Made by a program: the position numbers and the translations under genes
In this document: in pieces, positions 33,901 to 43,184 of the stretch
How the letters are laid out: each line of letters starts with the position of its first letter
How positions within the stretch are numbered: position 1 is the first letter of the stretch
The notes under the pieces: model-generated
What the model was told of the DNA's origin: nothing
The model's database searches: none
Seen by the model: only the letters and a program-made list of their open reading frames with translations
DNA from: Candidatus Saccharibacteria bacterium oral taxon 488
GTDB lineage: Bacteria; Patescibacteriota; Saccharimonadia; Saccharimonadales; Saccharimonadaceae
Reading direction: 5' to 3'
DNA length: 64,000 nt
Assembly (NCBI GenBank): GCA_005697215.1
Contig: CP040003.1
Coordinates: forward strand, 682,001 to 746,000

Positions 33901-34457
33901 TGCTTCGCAACCTCCGGCACCATCGTCACATTAATTGTAATATTAATCGGGTAACCGTCCTTGTTTTCTTTTTCGGCCACCGCCGAGGCGAGATTAACAT
34001 CCTTAAAGAGGCTTGACTGCTGAAAACTGTCCTTGAGCCGCAGCGCATCGCCATACGTTTTACCGCGTGCGTTGATAGTCATCGGCGTGCCGAGCTTCTT
34101 GCTATCTAGCGTCAACGTTTGTAAAATTGTTCCTGACGGCATCGCCTGAGCGATCTTGAGTGCTACCTTTGAATACCGCACATCTTTATCGAGAATCGCC
34201 TTGGCAATCTTGAGGTTCGCGCTGAACGATTCATAATCCTGCTGAACTTTTTGATATTGCAGCGCTCGACGATTACCCGTCTCAATCGTCTGTCGAGCAG
34301 TTGTCCGAGTGTGCGCCATAATAAAGTAGATACCCGCTGTCGCCACGATGAGTAAGAAGCCAAGAATCAACGACACCACGCAGTAGCGCCACAATATTAC
34401 ATTTGACCGGCCAGCGACAATCTCGCGTTTAACTTTCGGCGGTAACAGATTAATCAT
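33897..34457 (-). CDS. pilN: PilN-like pilus assembly protein
   Basis: A 186-aa protein starting MINLLPPKVKREI, the conserved cytoplasmic N-terminus that docks into PilM, then one transmembrane helix (about 25-48), a coiled coil and a ferredoxin-like domain. It overlaps pilM by 8 bases and pilO by 4. The NLLP motif supports the call. Confidence 0.9.
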   Translation of the reverse strand: MINLLPPKVKREIVAGRSNVILWRYCVVSLILGFLLIVATAGIYFIMAHTRTTARQTIETGNRRALQYQKVQQDYESFSANLKIAKAILDKDVRYSKVALKIAQAMPSGTILQTLTLDSKKLGTPMTINARGKTYGDALRLKDSFQQSSLFKDVNLASAVAEKENKDGYPINITINVTMVPEVAKQ

Positions 34458-35499
34458 GCCAAATCTCCTCCGCTCGCACCAGCGACAAACCAGCTGCCGT
34501 CATGAACCGCGGTCGTAGCTGTTTGGCCGGCGGTGCTAAATTATTAAAGTTCAGCGACTGCCACGGACTGGCCACTCGTGCTGGTAAGGTCAGCTCGCCC
34601 GTAAAGTACTCACCAAGCCCCGGCACGCTACTGCCGCTACCAACGATTAGCACCTGTTCAAGGCGCGATTCATCCGGGAAGCGATCGGTGTAGTAGCGAA
34701 TAACTTTCTGGATTTCACCGATGATCCGCTGCAGGCTCGGCTTTAGTGCCTCGGTAATTTTTTCTTGGCGCGGACCAGTGTTGAGGCCATTAAGCACCTT
34801 GAATTGGTGCGCCGTCTCAAGTGGTACGTTCAATTTTTTCGCGATGTCAAGCGTCAATGTATTGCCACCAATGTTTAGACCACCGGTCACGCGAATTGCC
34901 GCATCAAGAATAGCGATATCGGTCGTCGCCGGGCCGATGTCAACGATGACTGTCGGCAGCGACCCCTCTTTGGTGCGCTCAAGCAGTCGCGCCACCGCAT
35001 TGATGCTCGGCTCAATCATCGCCACTTCAATGCCACACGATTCAACAATTGCTAGCTGCTCGTCAACGATCTTTTGCGGCACCGCGCACATCAAGACTGA
35101 TAAATTTTCTTTGCCGCGCTTGATAATCTGATGATCGACGTAGAGCGAATCAAGCGGCATCGGCACGTACTGCTCGACCTCGAGATTCACCGCCTCTTCA
35201 ATCTTATTCTCCTGCTTGATCGGCAGCGCAAAGGTGCGCGCATACGTCTTGGTCGTCGGCAATCCCAGCACCACGCGGTTACTGCCGAGCCGCCCGACAA
35301 TATTCTTTTCAAACATTTGATTAATCTTGCCGCAGAGATACTCTGCCCGGTCATCGCTCTCGTCCTTCGCCGGATCCAGCTCAATTGCGCCGTATCCGTG
35401 CACCGTCATCCGCGCCATATCGACTGACATTACCCGAACGCCGGCCTTGTTAATATCAAGCCCGATGATCGGCTTTGACTTGTAGAAAATATTTGCCAC
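34450..35499 (-). CDS. pilM: PilM, actin-like pilus assembly ATPase
   Basis: A 349-aa actin-fold protein: PIIGLDINKAGVRVMSV (phosphate 1), VIVDIGPATTDIAIL (phosphate 2), LIVGSGSSVPGLGEYF (adenosine motif). It binds PilN's N-terminus and couples to PilB/PilC in the cytoplasm. The best start is GTG at 35499 (ANIFYKSKP), preceded by AGAAGAG; an upstream in-frame ATG would leave an odd leader. It follows pilC after 60 bases. Confidence 0.92.
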   Translation of the reverse strand: MANIFYKSKPIIGLDINKAGVRVMSVDMARMTVHGYGAIELDPAKDESDDRAEYLCGKINQMFEKNIVGRLGSNRVVLGLPTTKTYARTFALPIKQENKIEEAVNLEVEQYVPMPLDSLYVDHQIIKRGKENLSVLMCAVPQKIVDEQLAIVESCGIEVAMIEPSINAVARLLERTKEGSLPTVIVDIGPATTDIAILDAAIRVTGGLNIGGNTLTLDIAKKLNVPLETAHQFKVLNGLNTGPRQEKITEALKPSLQRIIGEIQKVIRYYTDRFPDESRLEQVLIVGSGSSVPGLGEYFTGELTLPARVASPWQSLNFNNLAPPAKQLRPRFMTAAGLSLVRAEEIWHD

Positions 35500-35559
35500 T
35501 ATCGTTTGCCCACATCTCTTCTTTTTGTTAAGTATAGCATAAGCATTTTGAAAAACCAA

Positions 35560-36786
35560 CTATCCCTTAATTTGATTTGCTAATCCAGTAATCGGCATCA
35601 TCACCGCCGCCGCGATCAAGCCGACCATACCGCCCATAAAGACGATCATCACCGGCTCAATCGTCGAGCTCAAACCGCTAATCGCCGCATCGACTTCTTC
35701 CTCATAAAAATCCGCCACCTTGACCAGCACCTTATCCGTCTGGCCCGTCTCTTCACCGACCGCCAGCATCTGGCCAACGATTGGTGGATAGAGATCTTCG
35801 CGCTCATTGATAATCCGCGACAAAACCTCGCCATTCTTAATGCGCTTGGCGGCGTCAAGCAATGAATCTTGATACACCGTGTTACCGACTGCCCGGGCCG
35901 TCACTTCCAGCGCCTCGAGTACCGACACACCCGCACCAATCAGCGCCGAAAAGGTACGCGTAAACCGCGCCACCGCCACCTTGCGAATAATCTTGCTGAT
36001 GATCGGCGCTTTCAGGACGAAATGATGGAACTTGACTTTACCTTTTGGCGACTTGATGTAGCGAAGAAGGACGTACACACCGCCAAATAATAACGGGAAA
36101 ATAATATACCAAAAACTTACCATAAACTGGCTGATACTCATCAGTATCTGCGTCAGCGCCGGCAGCTCTGCGTCCTCGCCCGCCAGATCCTTAATCGTCT
36201 TGCCAATCATTGGCAAGACAAAAATCATCAAACCAAAGAACGCCCCGATGGTGATGACGATCAGCACCATTGGATAGGTCATAGCACTCTTGATCTTCTT
36301 TTTCATTGACGAATTCTTTTCCTGTTGCAGAGCCAAGCGCTTCAAGATATCGTCCAAAATACCACCCGTTTCACCAGCACGCACCATGTTCACATACACA
36401 TCACTGAAGGCCTCGGGGTGCTTACTCAGCGCATCAGCAAACGAGGCACCGCCCTCGATCTCCTTAGATACTGCGTTCAAAATCTCGCGAAAATGTGGAC
36501 TCTCGGCGTGCTGCGCCATTGAGTTGAGCGACCTGAGAATCGGCACACCGGCAGACACCATGGTGCTAAGCTGCCTGGTAAAACCAACCAACTCCTCGGT
36601 CGGCACTGACTTCTTGCCACCCCCAAAGCGAAAACCTTTCTTCTCGTCACCAGCCTCCTTGAGGTCGACCAACCTCATACCCTGAGCTTGAATGAGCTGG
36701 ATAGCACTGGCGCGACTGCTGGCTTCTAGCTCGCCGTTGATCGGCTGATTGTTATTTTTAGTTGCGATATATTTAAATTTTGTCAT
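35560..36786 (-). CDS. pilC: PilC, type II secretion F / pilus inner membrane platform
   Basis: A 408-aa platform protein with two GspF domains, each with cytoplasmic helices and TM segments (about 178-206, 230-252 and 378-400). N-terminal MTKFKYIATKNN, FTRQLSTMVSAGVPILRSL and VRAGETGGILDDILKRL are typical. It turns motor motion into pilus growth. It abuts pilB (TAA directly before ATG). Confidence 0.95.
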   Translation of the reverse strand: MTKFKYIATKNNNQPINGELEASSRASAIQLIQAQGMRLVDLKEAGDEKKGFRFGGGKKSVPTEELVGFTRQLSTMVSAGVPILRSLNSMAQHAESPHFREILNAVSKEIEGGASFADALSKHPEAFSDVYVNMVRAGETGGILDDILKRLALQQEKNSSMKKKIKSAMTYPMVLIVITIGAFFGLMIFVLPMIGKTIKDLAGEDAELPALTQILMSISQFMVSFWYIIFPLLFGGVYVLLRYIKSPKGKVKFHHFVLKAPIISKIIRKVAVARFTRTFSALIGAGVSVLEALEVTARAVGNTVYQDSLLDAAKRIKNGEVLSRIINEREDLYPPIVGQMLAVGEETGQTDKVLVKVADFYEEEVDAAISGLSSTIEPVMIVFMGGMVGLIAAAVMMPITGLANQIKG

Positions 36787-38568
36787 TTATTGCTCCCTTG
36801 TTGCTCTCAAAACTTCCTCTAGCGTTGTCACGCCACGCAGCGACTTGACAAAACCGTCCGTCTGCATTGTCACCATTCCTTCAGTAATCGCCTGCTGCTG
36901 AATCTCATTACTGGTGGCATTGGCGGTGATCATCTTTTGGATCGGAATCGAAATACCGAGAACCTCGTAGATACCGACGCGCCCCTTGAAGCCATTATGG
37001 CCGCACTCGTCACAGCCCTCGGGATTTGGTCGCCATAAATATTGAATCGTCACGTCAGTCGAGCCGAGCGGTGTATTGCCGCCAATCTTGTCAGCTGCCG
37101 CCTGCTGCTCCAGCGCATGCAGTCGCTGCATCGAGCCCTGCTTGAGATTAAACATCTGAACGATGTAGGCCAGCTCTCCGGTGTCCGGCACATATTGCTG
37201 ACGACAATGCATACACAATCGCCGCACCAAGCGCTGGCCGATCACCGCCTTGACCGTCGAAGCGATCAGGAACGGCTCAATTCCCATATCCAATAGACGC
37301 GGCAGACAGGTCGCTGCGTTGTTGGTGTGGAGGGTTGAAAACACCAAGTGCCCGGTCAGCGCTGCCTGCACGCCCAGGTTGGCGGTCTCGCCGTCGCGAA
37401 TCTCTCCAACCATGATGATGTTCGGGTCTTGACGGAGCAGTGCGCGCAGTCCTGAAGCGAAGGTCATGCCGGCTTTCGAGTTAGTCTGGGTTTGGTTGAC
37501 CCCGGGGATCTTGTATTCAACCGGATCTTCAATGGTTGAGATATTCACATCTGGCGTATTAAGCTCTGATAGCACACTAAACAAGCTAGTCGACTTTCCC
37601 GAACCAGTTGGCCCGGTCACCAAGATCATACCATTTGGTTGCGCCATGGCGTCTTTAAGTGTACTCAGCGACAACCCCCAGTAGCCGAGACTATCGAGGG
37701 CAACCGCCTGATTGGACTCGTCCAAAATACGCATAACGATTTTCTCGCCATCAGCGATCGGCAGCGTCGACACACGCAGCGCGTATTGCTTACCCGAGAC
37801 CTTGATCTTGAAGCGACCATCTTGCGGCACGCGGCGTTCGTCAATTTTTAGGTTTGACAAGATCTTGATACGACTAACCAGCGCACCTTGGACATTGCGC
37901 GGCAACTTATTTACTTCCTTGAGTACACCATCAATTCGGTAACGAACCTGGACGAAATCCTCACGCGGCTCAATGTGGATATCCGAAGCGCCCGACTTAA
38001 TAGCATACTCGAGCAGCAAGTTAACCGTCTGGGCGATCGGCGAATTTTCAGAGATCTCCTCCTCAGAGACGTTTTGTGAGTCTGACTCAGCACCGCTCTG
38101 GATTGACACCACCTCATCCAGCTCATCGGTAATATTACCGCGATAATTCTCCAGGCAGTCAAGAATGTTATTTTTTGTCGCCAGGAACACCTTGATGTTG
38201 TAGCCAATCTCTTTCTGGATGAAGTTCAGCGCCTGCACATCGTCGGGATCTTCCATCGCCAGACTCAAGACGCCGTTATCATCAGCTGCAAACAATACGA
38301 CATTGTACTGACGGGCGATATGCTCGGGGATCCGTTTGAGGACGTCATCAGGGATATCCTTTGGCTCAATGGTCACAAACGGCACATTGATATATTCACC
38401 AATCTTTTGCCCGAGCTGTACCTCGCTCAGGATTTTGTGCTCCAAGATAATCGTCTGCAATGAATGGTGCGTACGTTCCGCCTCCATCTTTAACTCGGCC
38501 AGCTGTGACTCAGAAATTACCTCACCCTGGCGCAAAATCTTCTCAATACTACTGTCAGAAATGCGCAT
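36787..38568 (-). CDS. pilB: PilB, pilus extension ATPase
   Basis: A 593-aa hexameric ATPase. An N-terminal MshEN-like domain (about 1-150) that may bind c-di-GMP in some families, then Walker A GPTGSGKSTSL, Asp box STIEDPVEY, Walker B RQDPNIIMVGEIRD and His box TGHLVFSTLHTN. The zinc site is CMHC and CDEC. Length is normal for PilB. First gene of the operon pilB-C-M-N-O; AAGGGTAATT precedes the ATG. The retraction ATPase PilT is not in the window. Confidence 0.96.
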   Translation of the reverse strand: MRISDSSIEKILRQGEVISESQLAELKMEAERTHHSLQTIILEHKILSEVQLGQKIGEYINVPFVTIEPKDIPDDVLKRIPEHIARQYNVVLFAADDNGVLSLAMEDPDDVQALNFIQKEIGYNIKVFLATKNNILDCLENYRGNITDELDEVVSIQSGAESDSQNVSEEEISENSPIAQTVNLLLEYAIKSGASDIHIEPREDFVQVRYRIDGVLKEVNKLPRNVQGALVSRIKILSNLKIDERRVPQDGRFKIKVSGKQYALRVSTLPIADGEKIVMRILDESNQAVALDSLGYWGLSLSTLKDAMAQPNGMILVTGPTGSGKSTSLFSVLSELNTPDVNISTIEDPVEYKIPGVNQTQTNSKAGMTFASGLRALLRQDPNIIMVGEIRDGETANLGVQAALTGHLVFSTLHTNNAATCLPRLLDMGIEPFLIASTVKAVIGQRLVRRLCMHCRQQYVPDTGELAYIVQMFNLKQGSMQRLHALEQQAAADKIGGNTPLGSTDVTIQYLWRPNPEGCDECGHNGFKGRVGIYEVLGISIPIQKMITANATSNEIQQQAITEGMVTMQTDGFVKSLRGVTTLEEVLRATREQ

Positions 38569-38652
38569 AATTACCCTTATGCTTGAGTATAGCGCATATC
38601 GTATGGGAGTTCAATAAAAAGAGAAAAAGTAGTACATGTTACAATATCAGAC

Positions 38653-39291
38653 ATGAACGATTTAGTAATTTCAGCAATCCTTTTTGATGTTGGTGGTGTA
38701 CTTGTAAGTGACTACGACATCCAAAGTGACCTGAGAAACGCCCTGCATAACCCCGAACATTTCGACCAACAATGGCCAAAAGCTTTGCACGACTACGAAA
38801 GTGGTTTCATAGACAAGAACGTGTTTCTACGGAGGCTAGGTTGTGATCATCCATCCCCAGAGCAATACGATCGGCTAACTCGTGGCTTCCGTGATCATCA
38901 AGTATACTTCCAAAATGTCATCACATTTGCACGTTCATTGACGACGCATGGACTACAGATCGGTATCCTCAGCAATGCTATGCCGAGCCACTCTGCTATC
39001 TTGCAGCAAGCAGGTATTTATGACGGTTTTAGACCATGTCTTTTATCGTGGCAGATTGGTCACCACAAACCTGAACGGGGTGCATTTACATCTGCCCTCT
39101 CAGCATTAAACCTATCTGATAATCCAGAGCACGTACTGTTTATTGACAATCATCAAAATAACCTCGACGCAGCAGCGGCTTGTGGCATGCATACCCTCCT
39201 CGTAGTGCGCCAAGCAACACAAGCGCAAACTGAGCAAACGATCATTATGGGAATAACCGATAAACTACTGTCCCTTGGCGTTGTGCTATGA
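38653..39291 (+). CDS. HAD-superfamily hydrolase (subfamily IA)
   Basis: A 212-aa HAD phosphatase-like protein. Motif I is LFDVGGVLV, where the second Asp of DxD is Gly as in several haloacid-dehalogenase/epoxide-hydrolase-like members. Motif II is GILSNA, motif III HHKPERG, motif IV VLFIDNHQNNLDAA. The cap is helical. Substrate unknown. The start comes 7 bases after TACAAT. Confidence 0.87.
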   Translation: MNDLVISAILFDVGGVLVSDYDIQSDLRNALHNPEHFDQQWPKALHDYESGFIDKNVFLRRLGCDHPSPEQYDRLTRGFRDHQVYFQNVITFARSLTTHGLQIGILSNAMPSHSAILQQAGIYDGFRPCLLSWQIGHHKPERGAFTSALSALNLSDNPEHVLFIDNHQNNLDAAAACGMHTLLVVRQATQAQTEQTIIMGITDKLLSLGVVL

Positions 39292-39633
39292 TCAGCGATT
39301 ATCACCCCGCCCGTGCAGCTGCTGGCGGGCTTGGCGGCTGGCGAGCTTTTGGTTGTTCATCTGGGCAACTTCCTCGAGGCTAGAACCGAGCAGGTGCGCC
39401 ACTGCATTAACATACCACAACACGTCGCCTAATTCTTTGAGAATTTCTGTACGGTCATCGTCTGTCAGTATTCCCTGCTTGTCGCGAACCAGCTTTTTGA
39501 ACTTTTCAGCTACCTCCCCTGACTCGCCGACCAGCCCAAGCACTTGCGCCATCAGTCGCGCATCAATCTCCCCATACTCATGCGTACCAATCAGTGTCGC
39601 GATGGCTTTCTTGGCGTACTCATCAATTGTCAT
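39292..39633 (-). CDS. MazG-like nucleotide pyrophosphohydrolase
   Basis: A 113-aa all-alpha NTP-PPase. The metal-binding motifs are GLVGESGEVAEKF and EILKELGDVLWYVN, one MazG unit. It likely cleaves non-canonical (d)NTPs. The ATG at 39633 has AAAGGAGAG. It starts within the end of the HTH-Nudix gene (11-base overlap), so the two are coupled in one housecleaning unit. Confidence 0.9.
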   Translation of the reverse strand: MTIDEYAKKAIATLIGTHEYGEIDARLMAQVLGLVGESGEVAEKFKKLVRDKQGILTDDDRTEILKELGDVLWYVNAVAHLLGSSLEEVAQMNNQKLASRQARQQLHGRGDNR

Positions 39634-40327
39634 AGTCTCTCCTTTCAATTACCTCATTTAATTCTGCCACAAATTCCTCAAAAAAGAACGGGTCGTGAAA
39701 GAACGTCCGTGCTACGATTTGCTCAACCGCTGGCGCCAAGTCATAATCGGCCAATCGATGCGGACGGGCCCACACCAATTCTCTGCCCGCCACGACTTCA
39801 TCAGTCTCACCATAAAACACGTGCGCCAACGTTGATGATAATATTTCCTTCCCCACAAGGACACGAATATAACAATCACCTGCATGGGTTAGCGGCAGCT
39901 TATCCACCGCCAATTTCTCGCGCGCCTCCCGCTGAGCGGCAGCCAAGACCGACTCATCATCAATATGTAGCTTGCCGTACGGCAGTGTCCAGGTATCGAT
40001 ATGCGGCTGTTTGGTGCGCCGCTGGAGCAGCACATCGCCATTGGCATTTTGGACGACAATCATAGTAATAATTTTTGGTTGGGTACGAACTTTGAGCGAT
40101 TTAATACTAACTCTATCGACGTACGACAACCCCTCCCGCCCGAGGCAGTATCCATCATCCGTCTTGATGACGAATCCTCGCTTCTTCAATATATTTAAGT
40201 GATAGGTATAGAGATTAGTATCGACTTTTGGCGGCCGCATATCCCGAAATCGCGCATATTTCATATGCATCAACACGCCAAGGATATGCTTCTGGATGTG
40301 ATGTTCGGGGATAAATTGGTCAATCAT
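39623..40327 (-). CDS. Winged helix plus Nudix-like protein
   Basis: A 234-aa protein. Residues about 1-70 look like a winged helix-turn-helix (HIQKHILGVLMHMKYARFRD to LNILKKRGFVI). Residues 80-225 are a Nudix fold with a damaged box: YGKLHIDDESVLAAAQREAREKL, lacking the first Gly-Glu spacing and with REAREK for REUxEE. This is the reverse domain order to NrtR. It could be a regulator sensing a nucleotide. Overlap with the MazG-like gene suggests its targets or ligands relate to nucleotide cleaning. Confidence 0.72.
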   Translation of the reverse strand: MIDQFIPEHHIQKHILGVLMHMKYARFRDMRPPKVDTNLYTYHLNILKKRGFVIKTDDGYCLGREGLSYVDRVSIKSLKVRTQPKIITMIVVQNANGDVLLQRRTKQPHIDTWTLPYGKLHIDDESVLAAAQREAREKLAVDKLPLTHAGDCYIRVLVGKEILSSTLAHVFYGETDEVVAGRELVWARPHRLADYDLAPAVEQIVARTFFHDPFFFEEFVAELNEVIERRDYDN

Positions 40328-40415
40328 AGTTGAGTCAAATTATACTTGCTATTCATACTAGTAATTCTACACTACAATCACTGGTGTCATCAACACAACT
40401 AAAGGAGCGACGCTT

Positions 40416-41567
40416 ATGTCAATCGAATCACTCATCCACACACCCGAATTTGAAGGGAGATTGCCCGTAGAGACTGAGCGTAAATTCATGGCTATCTTTC
40501 CGGAAAAACTCACCGATCTGCGCAAAGAAGCCGAGCCGATTGAACAGTTATATCTATCACACCCGGACGAGCCATTTAGTCTACGCCTCCGCTCAACCCT
40601 TAAGCGTGATACCGGCAAGCTACATTACGAAGCAACCCTCAAAGACAATGGCTTCCAGAGTGGCGATGGTCTGCGTCGACTAGAGGTGACGACTGAGATT
40701 AGCCCCGAGTTATATGAATACTACCGTAACGACGAGACACCAATTATCCGCAAACTACGCGCCGAACCGCTACCCGGTGTCGTTATTGATTTTTTCGAAA
40801 ACGACGGTCTAGTACAAGCTGAATTAGAAGATAATGGATCATGGCAACAATTTACTGACCAGTTTGGTAATATATTCATGGAAGTGACCGGTGAAATAAT
40901 GGCTACCAGTGAGTGGCAGGCGCACTACGACTTCCGGCGTGAGCACGAGGGTCGCGAGGCACTGTCAATTCAGCCGGACCTCAACATTGAAAATATCGTC
41001 TCTGATATTCTCACCCCTACCGCAAACTCTCCGCGCATCATCCATATCGCTGGCCGTAGTGGCTCTGGTAAATCAACCATCGTCAAACAACTCCGCAAGC
41101 GGCTGGATGAGCTCAACATTAACTCAATTACTATGTCGACTGATGACTACCACCGTGGCGCAACCTATCTTTATTACCGCAATAATCATCAGCCATGGCA
41201 GCACTGGGATGACCCGTTTGTATACGACACCGAAACAATGGCCGTCGATCTACAGAACCTCATTAATAATAAGGAGATATACCATCGCCACATGAATTGG
41301 CAAACCGCGGAGCCTTATGTACAGGGTACGGTCAGCCCAGCAGAAGTAATTATCATTGAGGGCATCTACGCCAAGTCGCCCGACATTATCACCGACAACA
41401 GTGTTGTCTATGAGATACCAACCCCACTTGCCACCTGTATCGGTCGGCGTATCCTGCGTGACCTTAACGAACGCCCGCAATTTTGCGACCCCTCGGAAAA
41501 TCTACTCTATTTATTGAGTGAGGCCGAGCCAGCATATCGTGCTCAACAGCAACCAACCAATGCTTGA
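40416..41567 (+). CDS. CYTH domain fused to a uridine-kinase-like P-loop domain
   Basis: A 383-aa fusion. Residues about 15-180 are a CYTH/triphosphate tunnel domain (LPVETERKFMAIF gives the ExExK motif; LRLRST, ELEDNG and MEVTGE follow). Residues about 205-360 are a uridine kinase/PRK-like P-loop (HIAGRSGSGKST, STDDYHRG, VIIIEGIYA). Plant TTM1/2 proteins fuse these domains in the opposite order. The CYTH part probably binds inorganic triphosphate or an organic triphosphate; the kinase part may act on a nucleoside. AAAGGAG sits before the ATG. Confidence 0.83.
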   Translation: MSIESLIHTPEFEGRLPVETERKFMAIFPEKLTDLRKEAEPIEQLYLSHPDEPFSLRLRSTLKRDTGKLHYEATLKDNGFQSGDGLRRLEVTTEISPELYEYYRNDETPIIRKLRAEPLPGVVIDFFENDGLVQAELEDNGSWQQFTDQFGNIFMEVTGEIMATSEWQAHYDFRREHEGREALSIQPDLNIENIVSDILTPTANSPRIIHIAGRSGSGKSTIVKQLRKRLDELNINSITMSTDDYHRGATYLYYRNNHQPWQHWDDPFVYDTETMAVDLQNLINNKEIYHRHMNWQTAEPYVQGTVSPAEVIIIEGIYAKSPDIITDNSVVYEIPTPLATCIGRRILRDLNERPQFCDPSENLLYLLSEAEPAYRAQQQPTNA

Positions 41568-42253
41568 GGGGATGAGGGCTCACTTTGGCTTTCATTAATC
41601 CGATGGTCGACTGCTCGCACAAACCCAATCACCTTCCCCTCGCCAACCCACCGCTGCTCGTAGGTTGTCATGATCCGGGCATCGCTCTCCTCATCAAGTC
41701 GCTCCGATTCGTGCAGATCAAACGTTAGCTCCCGAAGCTGCCAGCCAGCCACCACCAGCTGCTCCAAGCTCCAGCAGAAAAAGTTGTGATTATCATGCTT
41801 GAGTAGTAGCTCACCCCTCCCATCAAGCAACTTTGCGTACTGTGTTAGAAAATGTGGATGCGTCAAGCGTCGACCGCTAGAACGCCGGCGTGGAAACGGA
41901 TCAGGAAAAGTGACCCACAACTGACTGAGCGATCCAGCCTCGCACAATTCTCCCAGCTGATCTGCTCGTGCCCGCACAAACCAGATGTTCGTGAGGCCAC
42001 GCTGCTCGGCCGTGCGTGCCCCTTTTTGTAGTCGATCGGCTTTGACGTCAACTGCCAGAAACCGCTGCTCCGGATGTCGCGCCGCCAGCTCGACACTAAA
42101 CAGTCCCGTTCCAGCACCGACCTCCAGCACATCAATCGACCGCGGCGTCCATTCATCATACTCAAAACAAAGCGGCGAATTGTTAAATAATGCAAATTTA
42201 TACTTCTTGCGTCGCCGGGTGATGACGAATTGATTTGGATCGACAAAACTCAT
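41543..42253 (-). CDS. trmB: tRNA (guanine-N7-)-methyltransferase
   Basis: A 236-aa SAM methyltransferase that forms m7G46 in tRNA. Motif I is LEVGAGTGLFSVELA, motif II LAVDVKADRLQK, and the TrmB signature is WVTFPDPFPRRRSSGRRL. The start at 42253 (MSFVDPNQF) follows TATAAT by 7 bases. The gene converges with the CYTH-kinase gene with an overlap of 25 bases at the 3' ends. Confidence 0.94.
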   Translation of the reverse strand: MSFVDPNQFVITRRRKKYKFALFNNSPLCFEYDEWTPRSIDVLEVGAGTGLFSVELAARHPEQRFLAVDVKADRLQKGARTAEQRGLTNIWFVRARADQLGELCEAGSLSQLWVTFPDPFPRRRSSGRRLTHPHFLTQYAKLLDGRGELLLKHDNHNFFCWSLEQLVVAGWQLRELTFDLHESERLDEESDARIMTTYEQRWVGEGKVIGFVRAVDHRINESQSEPSSPQALVGCC

Positions 42254-42260
42254 ACTTTTC

Positions 42261-42268
42261 ATTATACT
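42261..42268. promoter_or_regulatory. Overlapping divergent leaderless -10 boxes (trmB / mscS-like)
   Basis: The eight bases ATTATACT hold TATAAT on the minus strand (42266-42261, 7 bases before the trmB ATG) and TATACT on the plus strand (42263-42268, 6 bases before the ATG at 42275). The two promoters share four base pairs. Confidence 0.65.
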
Positions 42269-42274
42269 AAACTC

Positions 42275-43177
42275 ATGACGGATACACTTATCAAACAACT
42301 GTTAAATTCGTCGCGCTTTGATGAATGGATGACTGAGCATGGACTAGGCTGGCTGGTAAGCGAGCGGATGGTTGAAACAGTCAGTATCGTCATTGGCGCG
42401 GTTATCGTTTATTATCTTGGCCGCATCTTCATTACTTGGGCAATTCGCTACGCGATCCACTCCACCGCCAAGCACCGCTCATGGCACCGCAAAGATATCG
42501 AAAAGCGCGAAAATACGCTGACGCAGCTGATCCGTAGTTTTTGGCGCATCACTATCATTGCCTACATCGCCGCCATGGTCGCCAGTAAGTTATTCTACTT
42601 CGACTTGTCACCACTGTTTGCCAGCGCCGGCATCATTGGCGTAGCGCTCGGATTTGGTGCACAATCACTTGTCAAAGATTTTCTGGCCGGCATCTTTATC
42701 ATCGCTGAAAATCAATATCGCGTCGGCGACGTCGTTGACGTTATGGGTGCAAGCGGTACTGTCGAACGCGTCGGTACCAGGTCAACTGTACTCCGTGATG
42801 CTGATGGTAATGTGCACTACTTACCAAATGGCACCATCCAGCATGTCATCAACAAAACGATGGGGTACAGCATGTCGCGCTTTACCTTGCAGCTTGATCC
42901 AAGTACCGACATCAGCCGCGCCGCTGATATCATCAACGAGACCGGTCAGCAACTGAGCAAGGAAAAGTCTTGGGACAAGAAAATCATTGAACCGCCAAAA
43001 TTTGTCTCCGTCGGTGATATCACCGGCCGCTCGGTTGAATTGATCGTTGCCGGTAAGGTTCAGCCATCCGATCAATGGGCGGTTACCTCAGAGATGCGCC
43101 GCCGGCTCCTTAAAGAATTTGAAAAACAAGAGATCGAACTAGCTGTTATCCCAACAGCGATAACGCATAAAAAATAA
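42275..43177 (+). CDS. MscS-family mechanosensitive channel
   Basis: A 300-aa channel protein with three N-terminal transmembrane helices and the MscS pore helix FASAGIIGVALGFGAQSLVKDFLAG (TM3 with Gly/Ala packing), then the beta domain (YRVGDVVDVMGASGTVERVGTRSTVLRD) and a cytoplasmic vestibule. Opens under membrane tension to release solutes. The ATG at 42275 is set by TATACT 6 bases upstream; a longer start at 42230 would lie upstream of that box. Confidence 0.94.
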   Translation: MTDTLIKQLLNSSRFDEWMTEHGLGWLVSERMVETVSIVIGAVIVYYLGRIFITWAIRYAIHSTAKHRSWHRKDIEKRENTLTQLIRSFWRITIIAYIAAMVASKLFYFDLSPLFASAGIIGVALGFGAQSLVKDFLAGIFIIAENQYRVGDVVDVMGASGTVERVGTRSTVLRDADGNVHYLPNGTIQHVINKTMGYSMSRFTLQLDPSTDISRAADIINETGQQLSKEKSWDKKIIEPPKFVSVGDITGRSVELIVAGKVQPSDQWAVTSEMRRRLLKEFEKQEIELAVIPTAITHKK

Positions 43178-43184
43178 TCATAGC

